Source: Paracholeplasma manati (GTDB taxonomy: Bacteria > Bacillota_I > Bacilli_A > Acholeplasmatales > UBA5453). Taken from it: 64,000 nt of DNA. The notes under the pieces are model-generated. The model was not told the origin of the DNA and made no database searches. It saw only the letters and a list, made by a program, of their open reading frames with translations. The stretch spans positions 1 to 64,000 of the forward strand of contig NZ_JAOVQM010000004.1 in NCBI RefSeq assembly GCF_025742995.1, read 5' to 3'. Positions 35,213-44,408 of this stretch are shown in pieces (position 1 is the stretch's first letter; every line of letters starts with the position of its first letter). The translations under genes were made by a program, and so were the position numbers.

Positions 35213-35941
35213 ATGGAAAGAGGCCTTTTAGAAGCAGAGAAGAAACACCTCTTGATTGCTCTTAAAGAAGCAAGCAAAGAGGAACTTCAAAAAATCGAAA
35301 GTGTATTTGAATTAGAACAAGCCTATGCAGCCATCGGTTTTGAAGGTAAGAATCACATCACTAGAGCGGAAGTTGAGAGACTCATCAAAGCGAGACAACT
35401 ACTTGACCGTAGTGAACGTGAACAAAAAGAAGTTTTAAACCATGTTAAGGCGTATGAATTTGTGAAAAAAGCGGTTGAAGAAAAACAACCACTCACAGAA
35501 GATTTCGTCAAAGATTTACACCAAATCATCTTAGAGGATATCATGGTTGGCGGATTATATCGCCAAGTGAATATCCAACTCATGGGTTCTACCCATCAAC
35601 CACCTGACCACGTAAAAGTATACGACCGCATGAAAAAATTCTTTATGAACTTAGAAGAATTTGAAGGCGACGCGATTGAACGTGCATGCTATGTACACCT
35701 ATCTATATCCAAGATTCATCCATTTGTGGATGGCAACGGGCGCTTAGCTCGACTACTGATGAATTTTGTTTTAATGCAAAACGATTACTTACCGATTTCG
35801 ATTAGCCACGATCAGATTCAAGCGTATTTCCATGCGCTAGATACGTTCAAAGAACAAAAAGACATGACGCCAATGATGGAACTCGTGAATGGGCTTTTAA
35901 TCAAGCGATACAACGAAGTCAATCAACTGCTCAACAAGTAA
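35213..35941 (+). CDS. Fic-domain protein (AMP-transferase type)
   Basis: A 242-residue protein. The catalytic motif HPFVDGNGRLAR begins at H169 and is complete, as expected of an active nucleotide-monophosphate transferase that modifies target hydroxyls. Upstream, YAAIGFEGKNHIT sits where class II Fic proteins carry the inhibitory (S/T)xxxE(G/N) helix: the inhibitory Glu is present (E44), but the Ser/Thr is Ala. The N-terminus is a helical region of about 90 residues. No antitoxin or target gene is adjacent. GGGAG precedes the ATG. Confidence 0.92.
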   Translation: MERGLLEAEKKHLLIALKEASKEELQKIESVFELEQAYAAIGFEGKNHITRAEVERLIKARQLLDRSEREQKEVLNHVKAYEFVKKAVEEKQPLTEDFVKDLHQIILEDIMVGGLYRQVNIQLMGSTHQPPDHVKVYDRMKKFFMNLEEFEGDAIERACYVHLSISKIHPFVDGNGRLARLLMNFVLMQNDYLPISISHDQIQAYFHALDTFKEQKDMTPMMELVNGLLIKRYNEVNQLLNK

Positions 35942-35957
35942 GCATTTTTATATATAA

Positions 35958-35988
35958 AAAAGTGAAAACAACTTTCACTTTTTTTTCT
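35958..35988 (+). terminator. Terminator of the Fic gene
   Basis: AAAAGTGAAA/TTTCACTTTT stem around ACAAC, with a long T-run. Confidence 0.8.
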
Positions 35989-35991
35989 TTT

Positions 35992-36000
35992 TGATATAAT
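35992..36000 (+). promoter_or_regulatory. Extended -10 promoter of the MFS gene
   Basis: TGaTATAAT, 16 bases before the GTG at 36016, so the mRNA leader would be very short. Confidence 0.5.
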
Positions 36001-36015
36001 GGGTATGGTGATAAA

Positions 36016-37152
36016 GTGAAAGAGGTTCGTAAGTATCAATTAACGTATTTTATACGATTCATTGGGGATGCTTTGTTCTACCCTTTTTTTGCTTTATACC
36101 TCAAATCCATGCAAGTGCCAAACAATCAAATAGGCTTGATTTTGATGATCCTACCTTTGGTGGCTTTGTTCGTCAATCCCATTTGGAGTAGCCTTTCAAG
36201 GAATATTAACGATAATCGCCATATCATGCGAATTCTCACCATTTTAGAAGCGATTACCGTCATCGTATTAATTCAGCTCAATCAAACCCAATTCATCGCG
36301 TTAGCTGTCGTGGTGTTGGCGATTGTTGGACAACCGGTTTATGTATTATTGGATAGTTATACGTCCGTTTTTAGCAAAAAGAAGAACTACCCATACGGGA
36401 ACATTCGTTTATTCGGTTCATTTTCTTACGGGGTTACCACCATCGTAGGTGGATTGATGATTGCGAAACTAGGCTATGAAGAAACCTTCATTGCGTCCGC
36501 GGTATTCTTCGCATTATTCGCGGTTGCACTGACTTGGATTTTACCTTTAGACATTGAAAACGATATCGATTTGAACATCAAGAGTGATGCAAAAGTCTTG
36601 ATTAAAAACAATAAATTCCTATTATTCGCCATCTTCTATATCATTACTTTAGGTATCTTATTTGGTGGCGATAACTTCTTAAGTATTTACTTTGAATCCT
36701 TAGGGGTAAAACCAGATCAATATGGGTTAATCATGTTTATCTTCATCATATTTGAGATGATTGTATTGGCTTATTTATCGGCCAATGGCTATAAGTATAA
36801 AACCAAGACTTTATTATTGATGATTGTGATCACGAATGCCTTAAGATTTTTAATCTATGGGATTGAATTACCACTCATCGTCTACATCCTCATCAGTTTG
36901 ATTAGAAGTGTGACGATGGGCACCATGTTGTATGTCACCATCCGATATATCGAAGAGATTGTATTACCTAAAAACATCACCTTAGGTATTTTGGTATTTT
37001 CAAGTTTTAGAAGTTTATTTACAGCATTAGTAACCCTTTCTGGTGGGTATATAACAGAATTATTTGGGTATCGTCCTTACTACATCATGGCATCCATCAT
37101 CGCCCTATCCGCCATCGGTTTTATAGACTATTCCCAATCAAAAGTATCATGA
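36016..37152 (+). CDS. MFS transporter (MFS_1-like)
   Basis: A 378-residue transporter with about 12 spans. FIRFIGDALFYPFFALYLKS opens it, and NPIWSSLSRNINDNR is the loop after span 2. The YGNIRLFGSFSYGVTTIVGG segment resembles the PPP/MFS_1-like group of small MFS proteins. The substrate is unknown. The start is GTG at 36016 with GGTGAT close by. It ends in TGA. A new promoter for cvfB lies 4 bases past the stop. Confidence 0.82.
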   Translation: MKEVRKYQLTYFIRFIGDALFYPFFALYLKSMQVPNNQIGLILMILPLVALFVNPIWSSLSRNINDNRHIMRILTILEAITVIVLIQLNQTQFIALAVVVLAIVGQPVYVLLDSYTSVFSKKKNYPYGNIRLFGSFSYGVTTIVGGLMIAKLGYEETFIASAVFFALFAVALTWILPLDIENDIDLNIKSDAKVLIKNNKFLLFAIFYIITLGILFGGDNFLSIYFESLGVKPDQYGLIMFIFIIFEMIVLAYLSANGYKYKTKTLLLMIVITNALRFLIYGIELPLIVYILISLIRSVTMGTMLYVTIRYIEEIVLPKNITLGILVFSSFRSLFTALVTLSGGYITELFGYRPYYIMASIIALSAIGFIDYSQSKVS

Positions 37153-37155
37153 ATA

Positions 37156-37164
37156 TGATATAAT
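37156..37164 (+). promoter_or_regulatory. Extended -10 promoter of cvfB-proS
   Basis: TGaTATAAT immediately after the MFS stop codon, 19 bases before the cvfB ATG. Confidence 0.5.
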
Positions 37165-37182
37165 AGACAAGGATGTGATAAC

Positions 37183-38028
37183 ATGTTAAAAATCGGTGAA
37201 ATCAATCAATTGAAAGTAAAACGTAAAACAGACATTGGCTATATGCTGACCGATGGCACTGAAGACGTATTTTTACACTTCAATGAAACCAATCATCAAA
37301 CACTGCAAGATAACCAAAGTGTATCTGCATTTTTATACTACGACTTTAAGTCGCGTTTAGCTGCGACATTGTCAACCCCAATCATTACTGTGAACCGTCC
37401 GGATTTCGTGACGGTTAAAGAAGTCAACCATGACTTAGGCGTGTTTGTTGGAAACAACATTTCTAAGGACATGTTGGTATCGAAAGACTATCTACCCTAT
37501 GATTTTAATCTATGGCCCGAAAAGGGTGACACTCTATACTGCATCTTAAAATTGAAAAACCGCTTGGTTGCGAAACCACTGAATAAAGTGGAAATCAACT
37601 TAAAGCCTGAAACCAAACTCGATTTACATCAGCACATCGATGCTTATGTCATCCATGCTGGTAAAGAAGGTCTCAATATGATGTCAGCTTCAGGACACCT
37701 CATCTTCGTACACCACACGCAAATGCGTCGTGTGTACCGTTTAGGTGAACTAGCCAATGTGAGAATTGCACGCATCCATGAAGATGGATATAGTGGTTCT
37801 TTGATTGAAGTCAAAGAAAAAATGATGGATCAGGATGCCCAAATGTTACTCGACTATTTGATTCAAAATGGTGGTAAAATGGCATTTACATCCGATTCTG
37901 ACAAAGACCTCATCTATGAAACGTTCAAACTCTCTAAAAAAGCATTCAAACGTGCCTTAGGCCGTTTATATAGTGAAAGGAAGGTCATTTTCGAAGATGA
38001 CCAAACCATACTCGTTAAAGGTGAATAA
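37183..38028 (+). CDS. cvfB: S1-like RNA-binding protein, CvfB family
   Basis: A 281-residue protein of the CvfB/YitL family. Tandem S1/OB-like domains start with GEINQLKVKRKTDIGYML and DVFLHFNE, and continue through PEKGDTLYCIL and IDAYVIHAGKEGLNMM. The C-terminal winged helix (about 225-275) contains the family segment LSKKAFKRALGRLYSERKV. Staphylococcal CvfB binds RNA and affects virulence gene expression; the general role is unknown. It is two bases from proS, so co-translated with it. Confidence 0.88.
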   Translation: MLKIGEINQLKVKRKTDIGYMLTDGTEDVFLHFNETNHQTLQDNQSVSAFLYYDFKSRLAATLSTPIITVNRPDFVTVKEVNHDLGVFVGNNISKDMLVSKDYLPYDFNLWPEKGDTLYCILKLKNRLVAKPLNKVEINLKPETKLDLHQHIDAYVIHAGKEGLNMMSASGHLIFVHHTQMRRVYRLGELANVRIARIHEDGYSGSLIEVKEKMMDQDAQMLLDYLIQNGGKMAFTSDSDKDLIYETFKLSKKAFKRALGRLYSERKVIFEDDQTILVKGE

Positions 38029-38030
38029 TA

Positions 38031-39452
38031 ATGGATAAAAAACTCGTAGAAACCATCACCGCTCGCGACAAAGATTTCGCACAGTGGTATACCGATTTAT
38101 GTATCAAAGCTGAACTTATGGATTATAGTGATGCGAAAGGATTTATCATCTATCGTCCTTACGGCTACGCTATTTGGGAAAATATTCAAAAATATTTAGA
38201 CCAAAGATTTAAAGAAACTGGACATGAAAATGTCTATATGCCTATGGTCATTTCTGAATCGCTATTTCAAAAGGAAAAAGACCATGTTACAGGTTTCGCT
38301 CCAGAAACAGCATTTATGACCACTTCATCCGGCGATGAAGGTGAAAAACTCATCATTCGTCCAACCTCAGAAGTTTTATTTTGTCAACATTACTCAAAAA
38401 TCGTCTCTTCTTACCGCGATCTACCTAAAAAATATAATCAATGGTGTTCAGTGGTCCGTTGGGAAAAAACCACACGCCCATTCTTAAGAGGCAAAGAGTT
38501 TTTGTGGCAAGAAGGGCATACCATTCATAGAACAGAAACAGAAGCTAGAGCAGAAACCTTAGGCATGCTTGACATTTACAACAACCTAGGTAAAGAATTG
38601 CTCGCGATTCCATTTGTGACTGGTCGTAAAACCGAAAAAGAAAAGTTTGCTGGTGCGGTAGAAACCTACGCCATCGAAGCATTGATGCATGATGGTAAGG
38701 CACTACAATCGGGGACCTCTCATTACTTCGGAGATGGTTTCGCAAAAGCATTCGACATCAAATTCCAAGATAATGATAACCAAGTGAAAAATGTCTTCCA
38801 AACCTCTTGGGGCGTTTCAACACGTTTAATTGGTGCAGTCATCATGGTCCATGGCGATGATGAAGGGTTGGTATTGCCACCGTATGTGGCACCGACACAA
38901 ATCGTCATCATCCCAATTCAAAGCCAAAGACCTGAAGTCATGGAAGCTTCCAATAAAATGTATGCAGACTTAAAAGCTGCAGGTTACCGTGTGAAGCTAG
39001 ATGATTCCAATCGTACACCGGGATGGAAGTTTGCTGAATATGAAATGAAGGGTGTCCCAGTTCGTATTGAAATCGGACCAAGAGACTTAGCCAATGGTCA
39101 AGTCACCATCACCCAAAGACACGATAGAAGCAAACGAACGGTTGCCATCGATTCCGTGATTGAATCCATGCCAAATGTACTCAAAGCGATGCACGATGCA
39201 TTATATGAAAAAGCATTGGCTCATGTCACTGCCAACACCTTTGTTGCATCCACTTATGAGGACTTCAAAGTTCAAATTGAAAAAGGTGGATACATCAAGA
39301 TGAGCGTTGCTGGTGAAGAAGCTGAACTCATCATCAAAGCCGATGTTCAAGCCACCGCACGCGTCATTTTAAATGAACCACTGATCACTGAAATTTGCCC
39401 AGTGACCGGCAAAAAGGCAACTCAAACCATCTTATTTGCACGCGCTTATTAA
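38031..39452 (+). CDS. proS: Prolyl-tRNA synthetase, archaeal/eukaryotic-type
   Basis: A class II synthetase of 473 residues. The absence of the large editing insertion, the motif 2 string RWEKTTRPFLRGKEFLWQEG and the C-terminal extension ending FARAY are features of the archaeal/eukaryotic ProRS type, which is common in Mollicutes and some clostridia. The ordinary bacterial ProRS is about 570 residues with an editing domain. It may therefore lack cis-editing of Ala-tRNA-Pro; no trans-editing ybaK/prdX gene is seen here. Confidence 0.96.
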   Translation: MDKKLVETITARDKDFAQWYTDLCIKAELMDYSDAKGFIIYRPYGYAIWENIQKYLDQRFKETGHENVYMPMVISESLFQKEKDHVTGFAPETAFMTTSSGDEGEKLIIRPTSEVLFCQHYSKIVSSYRDLPKKYNQWCSVVRWEKTTRPFLRGKEFLWQEGHTIHRTETEARAETLGMLDIYNNLGKELLAIPFVTGRKTEKEKFAGAVETYAIEALMHDGKALQSGTSHYFGDGFAKAFDIKFQDNDNQVKNVFQTSWGVSTRLIGAVIMVHGDDEGLVLPPYVAPTQIVIIPIQSQRPEVMEASNKMYADLKAAGYRVKLDDSNRTPGWKFAEYEMKGVPVRIEIGPRDLANGQVTITQRHDRSKRTVAIDSVIESMPNVLKAMHDALYEKALAHVTANTFVASTYEDFKVQIEKGGYIKMSVAGEEAELIIKADVQATARVILNEPLITEICPVTGKKATQTILFARAY

Positions 39453-39461
39453 AATCATGTT

Positions 39462-39495
39462 AAAGAAACCATAATGAACGATGGTTTCTTTTCGT
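39462..39495 (+). terminator. Terminator of cvfB-proS
   Basis: AAAGAAACCAT (39462-39472) pairs with ATGGTTTCTTT (39481-39491). Confidence 0.88.
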
Positions 39496-39591
39496 TTTTA
39501 TAGTTTTTGTAATGTAAGAGTTTTATTCATTTGCATTTTAATTTGTACTTGTATTATCTTTTATTTTGTATTACAATAACACATGTTGATT

Positions 39592-39693
39592 TCGTTTAAA
39601 CTCGATCGGATTTTGTAAATAATCTCATATGAGAGTATAATAAATTTAGACCGTATATTACACGCGCACGTGTTCTTAAAATATCGTTTAAAC
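39592..39693 (+). promoter_or_regulatory. V-ATPase operon promoter flanked by repeated TCGTTTAAAC
   Basis: -35 TTGTAA (39613-39618), 17 bases, -10 TATAAT (39636-39641). The 10-mer TCGTTTAAAC, with palindromic core GTTTAAAC, occurs at 39592-39601 just upstream of the -35 and again at 39684-39693 just before the ribosome site (AGGAGG, 39695). CACGCGCACGTG lies between -10 and the second copy. The paired sites look like operators, but no regulator is assigned. Confidence 0.55.
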
Positions 39694-39707
39694 CAGGAGG
39701 TTGTTTT

Positions 39708-40019
39708 ATGCACTCAGGCATCATTCGTGAAACTGTCTTACTCGACAAAGTCGCGAGAGAAAAAGTCGAAAAATTAGAAAAAGAAAAGGCCATGTTGGAC
39801 ATCAAAATCAAAGCCGATGAAAAGAAAATCCAATTGGAAAATATGGCTTTTATTCAAAAGACAATTGATGACACCAAAACCAATTTTGAAAATGAGATTG
39901 CGTTAAGAAAAGAAACTGAATTGAAGAAATTCAATGACAATCTCGCTTTAATCAAATCACAATTTGATGAACATGAAGAACAGTGGATCGATATGATCTA
40001 TTCTTTTTGCATTAAGTAG
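39708..40019 (+). CDS. ntpF: V-type ATPase subunit G/H (peripheral stalk)
   Basis: A 103-residue almost fully coiled-coil protein (about 8-92, rich in Lys and Glu), the form of the small stalk subunit that pairs with subunit E. Identification rests on size, coiled-coil character and place at the head of the V-ATPase operon. AGGAGG precedes the ATG. Confidence 0.75.
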   Translation: MHSGIIRETVLLDKVAREKVEKLEKEKAMLDIKIKADEKKIQLENMAFIQKTIDDTKTNFENEIALRKETELKKFNDNLALIKSQFDEHEEQWIDMIYSFCIK

Positions 40020-40036
40020 ACAGAAAAGAGGTCAAG

Positions 40037-41074
40037 ATGAGTCCTTTAGCAAATAACGCCATCATTGCGAAATCCAAAGCAATTTATGGCAGTTTTCTGA
40101 AAGAAGAAGACTATGAACGTCTTGTGAAATTTAGATCGATTCCAGATTTGGTCGGGTATTTGAAGAAACATAAAAATTACCAATTAATCCTAAAAGATGT
40201 TCAAGAGAATTCAGTCCACAGAGGACAACTCGAAGCGTTAATCCGAAAGAATTCATTCGACCATATATACCGATTAATCAAAATGGTCTATTCAAAAGAT
40301 GAATCCTTTTACAACTTAAACATCGTCACACAAGAAAATGAATTGATTCTTTCCGTTCTTCGTACCATCATCTCAAAAGAGTTTGATGAAATGAAAGGGA
40401 AAATCCCTTACTTTTTTGATGTGCATACCCCAATTGAAATCGATAAACTATTAAAAGTAACGACATTCGAAGAATTGCTTGAAGCAGTCAAACGTTCTAA
40501 CTATTATGACATATTGAAGCCGTTTTATGTCAAAGACCCAAATATGATTCGCTATTTAGATATTGAACATGCATTGGAATCTTATTACTACGATCAAGCA
40601 TTCGAACGCATTGGTAAAAACTACAGTGGATCTTTGAAACGTGATTTAGAAAGTATCTTTGAAACACGCATCGAGTTGGGTAACATCATCAAGATTTACC
40701 GTTTGAAGAAGTTTTATCAAGCAGACCCGGTAACCATTAAAAACGTGTTGATTAAAAAACATTCACGAATCAGTGAGAAAAAAATGGATGAAATCATCCA
40801 CCTTAAAGACCCAAACGCCATACTAAAATACTTATCAACGAGTGAGTTTTCTAGATTTGCGAGCGATAAAGATTATGTGTATGTCGAATACTATGCTGGA
40901 AAAATCAAATACGATTTAGCACGCAAATTCATGTATTTTTCGACGGATGTACCAAAAGTATATATGGCTTTTGTTACGATGTCTGAAATTGAAATTGAAA
41001 ATATCACCAACATCATCGAAGGTATTCGTTACCAAGTCGATGAAAATGAAATTAAACAAATGTTAATTTATTAG
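40037..41074 (+). CDS. ntpC: V-type ATPase subunit C (d-type, AC39)
   Basis: A 345-residue helical subunit that links the central stalk to the membrane ring. Family strings: N-terminal NAIIAKSKAIYGSFL and RSIPDLVGYLKKH, then EIDKLLKVTTFEELLEAVKRS and YYDQAFE, and the C-terminal IENITNIIEGIRYQV. In Enterococcus the C gene lies between E and G; here it is moved ahead of I, a local rearrangement of operon order. Confidence 0.9.
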   Translation: MSPLANNAIIAKSKAIYGSFLKEEDYERLVKFRSIPDLVGYLKKHKNYQLILKDVQENSVHRGQLEALIRKNSFDHIYRLIKMVYSKDESFYNLNIVTQENELILSVLRTIISKEFDEMKGKIPYFFDVHTPIEIDKLLKVTTFEELLEAVKRSNYYDILKPFYVKDPNMIRYLDIEHALESYYYDQAFERIGKNYSGSLKRDLESIFETRIELGNIIKIYRLKKFYQADPVTIKNVLIKKHSRISEKKMDEIIHLKDPNAILKYLSTSEFSRFASDKDYVYVEYYAGKIKYDLARKFMYFSTDVPKVYMAFVTMSEIEIENITNIIEGIRYQVDENEIKQMLIY

Positions 41075-41083
41075 GAGGCATTT

Positions 41084-43003
41084 ATGGGAATTGCAAAAGT
41101 AAATCTCATTGATTTAACCTCAAATGTCAGTAATTTAGATAAAGTACTTACCAGATTCATCGATTTGAAAAACTTTCACCCGATTTTAGCGAGTGAAATT
41201 GTCGAACGTGTCCATGGCTTAACATCCTTCGTGGCTGAAAACCCATGTCAAACCATGTTACAAGAAATCGAAGATATCGAAACCAAGTACGACTTAAAGT
41301 TACCGAATATTGAGTATCGTGATGAGAACTATAACTTAAATGAAATGTATGATTACATTACGGAAATCAAACGTTCATTAGAAGAAGAAGTAACACAAAT
41401 TAAAGAACTAGAAGTTTTCATTGAAAAATATGAAAATGCACTCATCCAAGTTAAAAATATAGCGAGCTTAGATGTGTCATTAGATGACCTATTCGCTAGT
41501 CAGTATATCTCAATTCGATTTGGTCGTTTACCCATCGATTCGGTAGAAAAATTACGTTTCTTCCAAAATCGTCCATTTGCCTTCAAATCATTCAATACCG
41601 ACCACAACTACGTTTGGTGTATGTATTTCACAACCGATGAATACAAACGCGAAGTGGATAACATCTTTTCCTCATTATTCTTTGAGAGAAGTTTCATTCC
41701 AGATTTCGTTCACGGTACACCAAAAGAAGCAGCGGAACGTATCGAATATGAAATCGCTCATGCGAGAAATCAAATCATGAAATACCGCAGTGATATGTGC
41801 AATATTACCGATGGTTGTGAAAATCGTCTTTCGATGATTAAAGGTGAATTGCTATTCCTAAACCGATTATTTGAATCTAAAAAATATGTGGTTGGTCTGG
41901 GGGATAAATTCACCATCAGTGGTTTCGCTGAGGATGCAGATGTCAAAGTATTCCAAGACACCTTTAAAGACATGACCGATGTTGAAATAGAAGTCAACGC
42001 CGCAGATACAGACAAGCGTGTTACACCACCAACCAAACTCAAGAATGGCTGGTTCAGTAAACCCTTTGGTATGTTCGTTGAAATGTATGGATTACCTGGT
42101 TATAACGAACTCGATCCAACCCCGTTTGTCGCGATTACATATTCCATTTTATTTGGTATTATGTTTGGTGACTTAGGTCAAGGTTTGGTATTGATGTTAT
42201 TAGGCTATTTAGCTTATAAATTCAAAGGCATGCGTTTAGGCGCTGTAGGGGTTCGTATCGGATTATCTTCAGCCATCTTTGGATTATTATACGGTTCATT
42301 CTTTGGTAATGAAGAAATCTTAACCCCATTCTTTACCGATATTTTAGGTTTACCAGGTAAACCAATTCATATCATGGATAGTGATTTTACCATGACCTTG
42401 CTCATCAGTGCGATTGCGATTGGTGCGCTGTTGATTTTATCGACTATGATCTTAAACATCATCACCATGATCAAAAAGAAAGACTATGTTGAGATGGTGT
42501 TCTCACACAATGGGATTGCCGGCATGATGATGTATGGATTCGTTGTGGTGGCGGCCGGTTTACAAGTCGGCTTAGGTATCCCTGTGGTCAATATCTTTAC
42601 CATCCTTGGGTTTGTTGCCATCCCACTCATCATGATCTTCTTCAAAGAACCTGTACATCGAAAAATTCATAAACATCCGATGTTTCCAGCAGGTTTTGGC
42701 GGATTCTTCATTGAAGCGTTCTTTGAATTATTTGAAATCGTACTTTCGTATTTAACCAACTCCATGTCATTCTTGCGTGTTGGTGGGTTCGTATTATCCC
42801 ATGCCGGTATGATGTTGGTTGTGTTCACACTCATGGGTATGGTGGGCAATGCTAGCCTCTTGGTCATGATTTTAGGTAATATCTTCGTGATGGTGCTTGA
42901 AGGAATGATCGTTGGTATCCAAGTACTTAGATTACAATTTTATGAAATGTTCTCGCGTTATTATTCAGGTAATGGTATCGCGTTCAACCCAATCAATCAA
43001 TAA
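41084..43003 (+). CDS. ntpI: V-type ATPase subunit I (a subunit)
   Basis: A 639-residue subunit. The first half is cytosolic with coiled coils that contact the peripheral stalks; the second half (from about 340) has about seven or eight membrane spans forming the ion half-channels. FGMFVEMYGLPGYNELDPTPFVAITYSILFG and GIMFGDLGQGLVLMLLG are standard strings, and the essential Arg region is near SFLRVGGFVLSHAGM. AGGAGG is at the start. Confidence 0.95.
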   Translation: MGIAKVNLIDLTSNVSNLDKVLTRFIDLKNFHPILASEIVERVHGLTSFVAENPCQTMLQEIEDIETKYDLKLPNIEYRDENYNLNEMYDYITEIKRSLEEEVTQIKELEVFIEKYENALIQVKNIASLDVSLDDLFASQYISIRFGRLPIDSVEKLRFFQNRPFAFKSFNTDHNYVWCMYFTTDEYKREVDNIFSSLFFERSFIPDFVHGTPKEAAERIEYEIAHARNQIMKYRSDMCNITDGCENRLSMIKGELLFLNRLFESKKYVVGLGDKFTISGFAEDADVKVFQDTFKDMTDVEIEVNAADTDKRVTPPTKLKNGWFSKPFGMFVEMYGLPGYNELDPTPFVAITYSILFGIMFGDLGQGLVLMLLGYLAYKFKGMRLGAVGVRIGLSSAIFGLLYGSFFGNEEILTPFFTDILGLPGKPIHIMDSDFTMTLLISAIAIGALLILSTMILNIITMIKKKDYVEMVFSHNGIAGMMMYGFVVVAAGLQVGLGIPVVNIFTILGFVAIPLIMIFFKEPVHRKIHKHPMFPAGFGGFFIEAFFELFEIVLSYLTNSMSFLRVGGFVLSHAGMMLVVFTLMGMVGNASLLVMILGNIFVMVLEGMIVGIQVLRLQFYEMFSRYYSGNGIAFNPINQ

Positions 43004-43017
43004 TAGGAGGAAAAATC

Positions 43018-43461
43018 ATGTTAACAGTTATTGAATTAGTATTGCCATTAGTATTACTCGTATTAATCACCTTACCACTTATTAAAGTATTTAAAGGTAA
43101 AACCACAGTCGAATCTGCGCGTAAAAGATTATTAACACACATCAGCGGATTCTTCAGCATCATCGCTTTTGTATTTGTATTCCAAATGATTTTCAGCCCT
43201 GCGTTACAAGCAGCTGAAGGCGATGTAGCCTCGATTGCAGGAACCATGGCTCAAGGTTTAGGCTTCATTTCTGCAGCCTTATCGACAGGGATGTCCGCTT
43301 TAGGTGCCGGTATCGCCGTAGCCGCAGCAGCGCCAGCAGCGATTGGAGCGTTCTCTGAAAATGAAAAGAACTTTGGTAAAGCCTTGATTTTCGTTGCCTT
43401 GGGTGAAGGGGTAGCGATTTACGGTATCTTAATCTCCATCTTGATCATCAACAAATTATAA
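43018..43461 (+). CDS. ntpK: V-type ATPase subunit K (rotor ring)
   Basis: A 147-residue rotor protein. Residues 1-63 form two spans without rotor motifs, probably a leader or extra segment. Only one rotor hairpin follows (about 75-147), with the ion-binding carboxylate E130 and Y135 in GEGVAIYG. The Gln that marks sodium-binding rings (Q32 in Ilyobacter c) aligns with V101 here, so proton coupling is more likely by inference. This single-hairpin form occurs in clostridial V-ATPases, unlike the two-hairpin Enterococcus NtpK. Confidence 0.9.
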   Translation: MLTVIELVLPLVLLVLITLPLIKVFKGKTTVESARKRLLTHISGFFSIIAFVFVFQMIFSPALQAAEGDVASIAGTMAQGLGFISAALSTGMSALGAGIAVAAAAPAAIGAFSENEKNFGKALIFVALGEGVAIYGILISILIINKL

Positions 43462-43479
43462 TCGAAAGAAGGCGTCTCT

Positions 43480-43788
43480 ATGAGATTTTTCTTAATCAGC
43501 GACAATGTCGATACAGAGGTCGGCATGCGACTAGTCGGCATCGATGGGGTAGTCGTCCATGAAAAGGACGCGTTTTTGAACGCGCTTGAAGATGCCCTAC
43601 AAGACCCTAATATCGCCATTATTTTGGTTACGACCAAACTGGTTGAGTTAGCGCCACAAATCATTTCTGAAATCAAATTGACAGAGTCTAGAAAACTCAT
43701 TGTCGAAATTCCTGACCGACATGGTACAACCAATATTGGTGAAGCAATTGACCAATACGTGAGTGAAGCCATTGGCGTCAAACTGTGA
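43480..43788 (+). CDS. ntpG: V-type ATPase subunit F
   Basis: A 102-residue central-stalk subunit. It has the alternating alpha/beta fold of the family, with MRFFLISDNVDTEVGMRLVG at the start, IAIILVTTKL in the middle and LIVEIPDRHG near the end. It binds subunit D. AAGAAGG precedes the ATG; the next gene follows after nine bases. Confidence 0.93.
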   Translation: MRFFLISDNVDTEVGMRLVGIDGVVVHEKDAFLNALEDALQDPNIAIILVTTKLVELAPQIISEIKLTESRKLIVEIPDRHGTTNIGEAIDQYVSEAIGVKL

Positions 43789-43797
43789 GGTGACACC

Positions 43798-44397
43798 ATG
43801 TCATACTATAATGAAGACCAACTCAAAAAATACTTTGAAAAAGCCATTCAAAGAGAGTCTACCAAACGCGTCGAAGCGTTAAAAAAAGAAATTGATTATG
43901 CCTATCAAAAAGAAATGGCTAAAGTCATTTCAGATTTGGACATGAAGAAGAAGTTAGAACTTAATAAATTGATGCGCGATGTTCATGCAGAATATCAAGA
44001 CAGATTAAATCAAATCGGGGCTGGATATGATGAAATGCTCATCAAAGAACGCAGCGTGATGATCAATCATATCTTTGACAAAGTCTATAAGAAGTTACAC
44101 AAATATGTAGCCACAGAAGACTACGTTAAACACATGTCCAAACAACTTGAAAGTGTGCAATCTTTCATCGGTATGGCTACGATTGATGTGATGATATCGA
44201 CCAAAGATGAATCGCTAAAACAAGCTTTTTCGAAAGTAAAAGGCATTCGTTTGGTTCAAACCGATGAGGTTGAAATTGGCGGATTTATTGCCGTATCTAA
44301 CGAAAAAAACATTCGTATCGACGAAACACTCGATGCGAAATTAGCCAATCAACGCGATTGGTTCTATCAAAACGCTAAGTTATTCATCAAACAATAA
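43798..44397 (+). CDS. ntpE: V-type ATPase subunit E (peripheral stalk)
   Basis: A 199-residue subunit: an N-terminal coiled coil (about 8-100) and a C-terminal globular domain ending IDETLDAKLANQRDWFYQNAKLF. The late ...EIGGFIAVSNEKNIRIDETLD string is typical of the E C-terminal domain, which sits on the catalytic head. Pairs with the small coiled-coil subunit encoded first in the operon. Confidence 0.9.
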   Translation: MSYYNEDQLKKYFEKAIQRESTKRVEALKKEIDYAYQKEMAKVISDLDMKKKLELNKLMRDVHAEYQDRLNQIGAGYDEMLIKERSVMINHIFDKVYKKLHKYVATEDYVKHMSKQLESVQSFIGMATIDVMISTKDESLKQAFSKVKGIRLVQTDEVEIGGFIAVSNEKNIRIDETLDAKLANQRDWFYQNAKLFIKQ

Positions 44398-44408
44398 AGG
44401 AGGTAACC

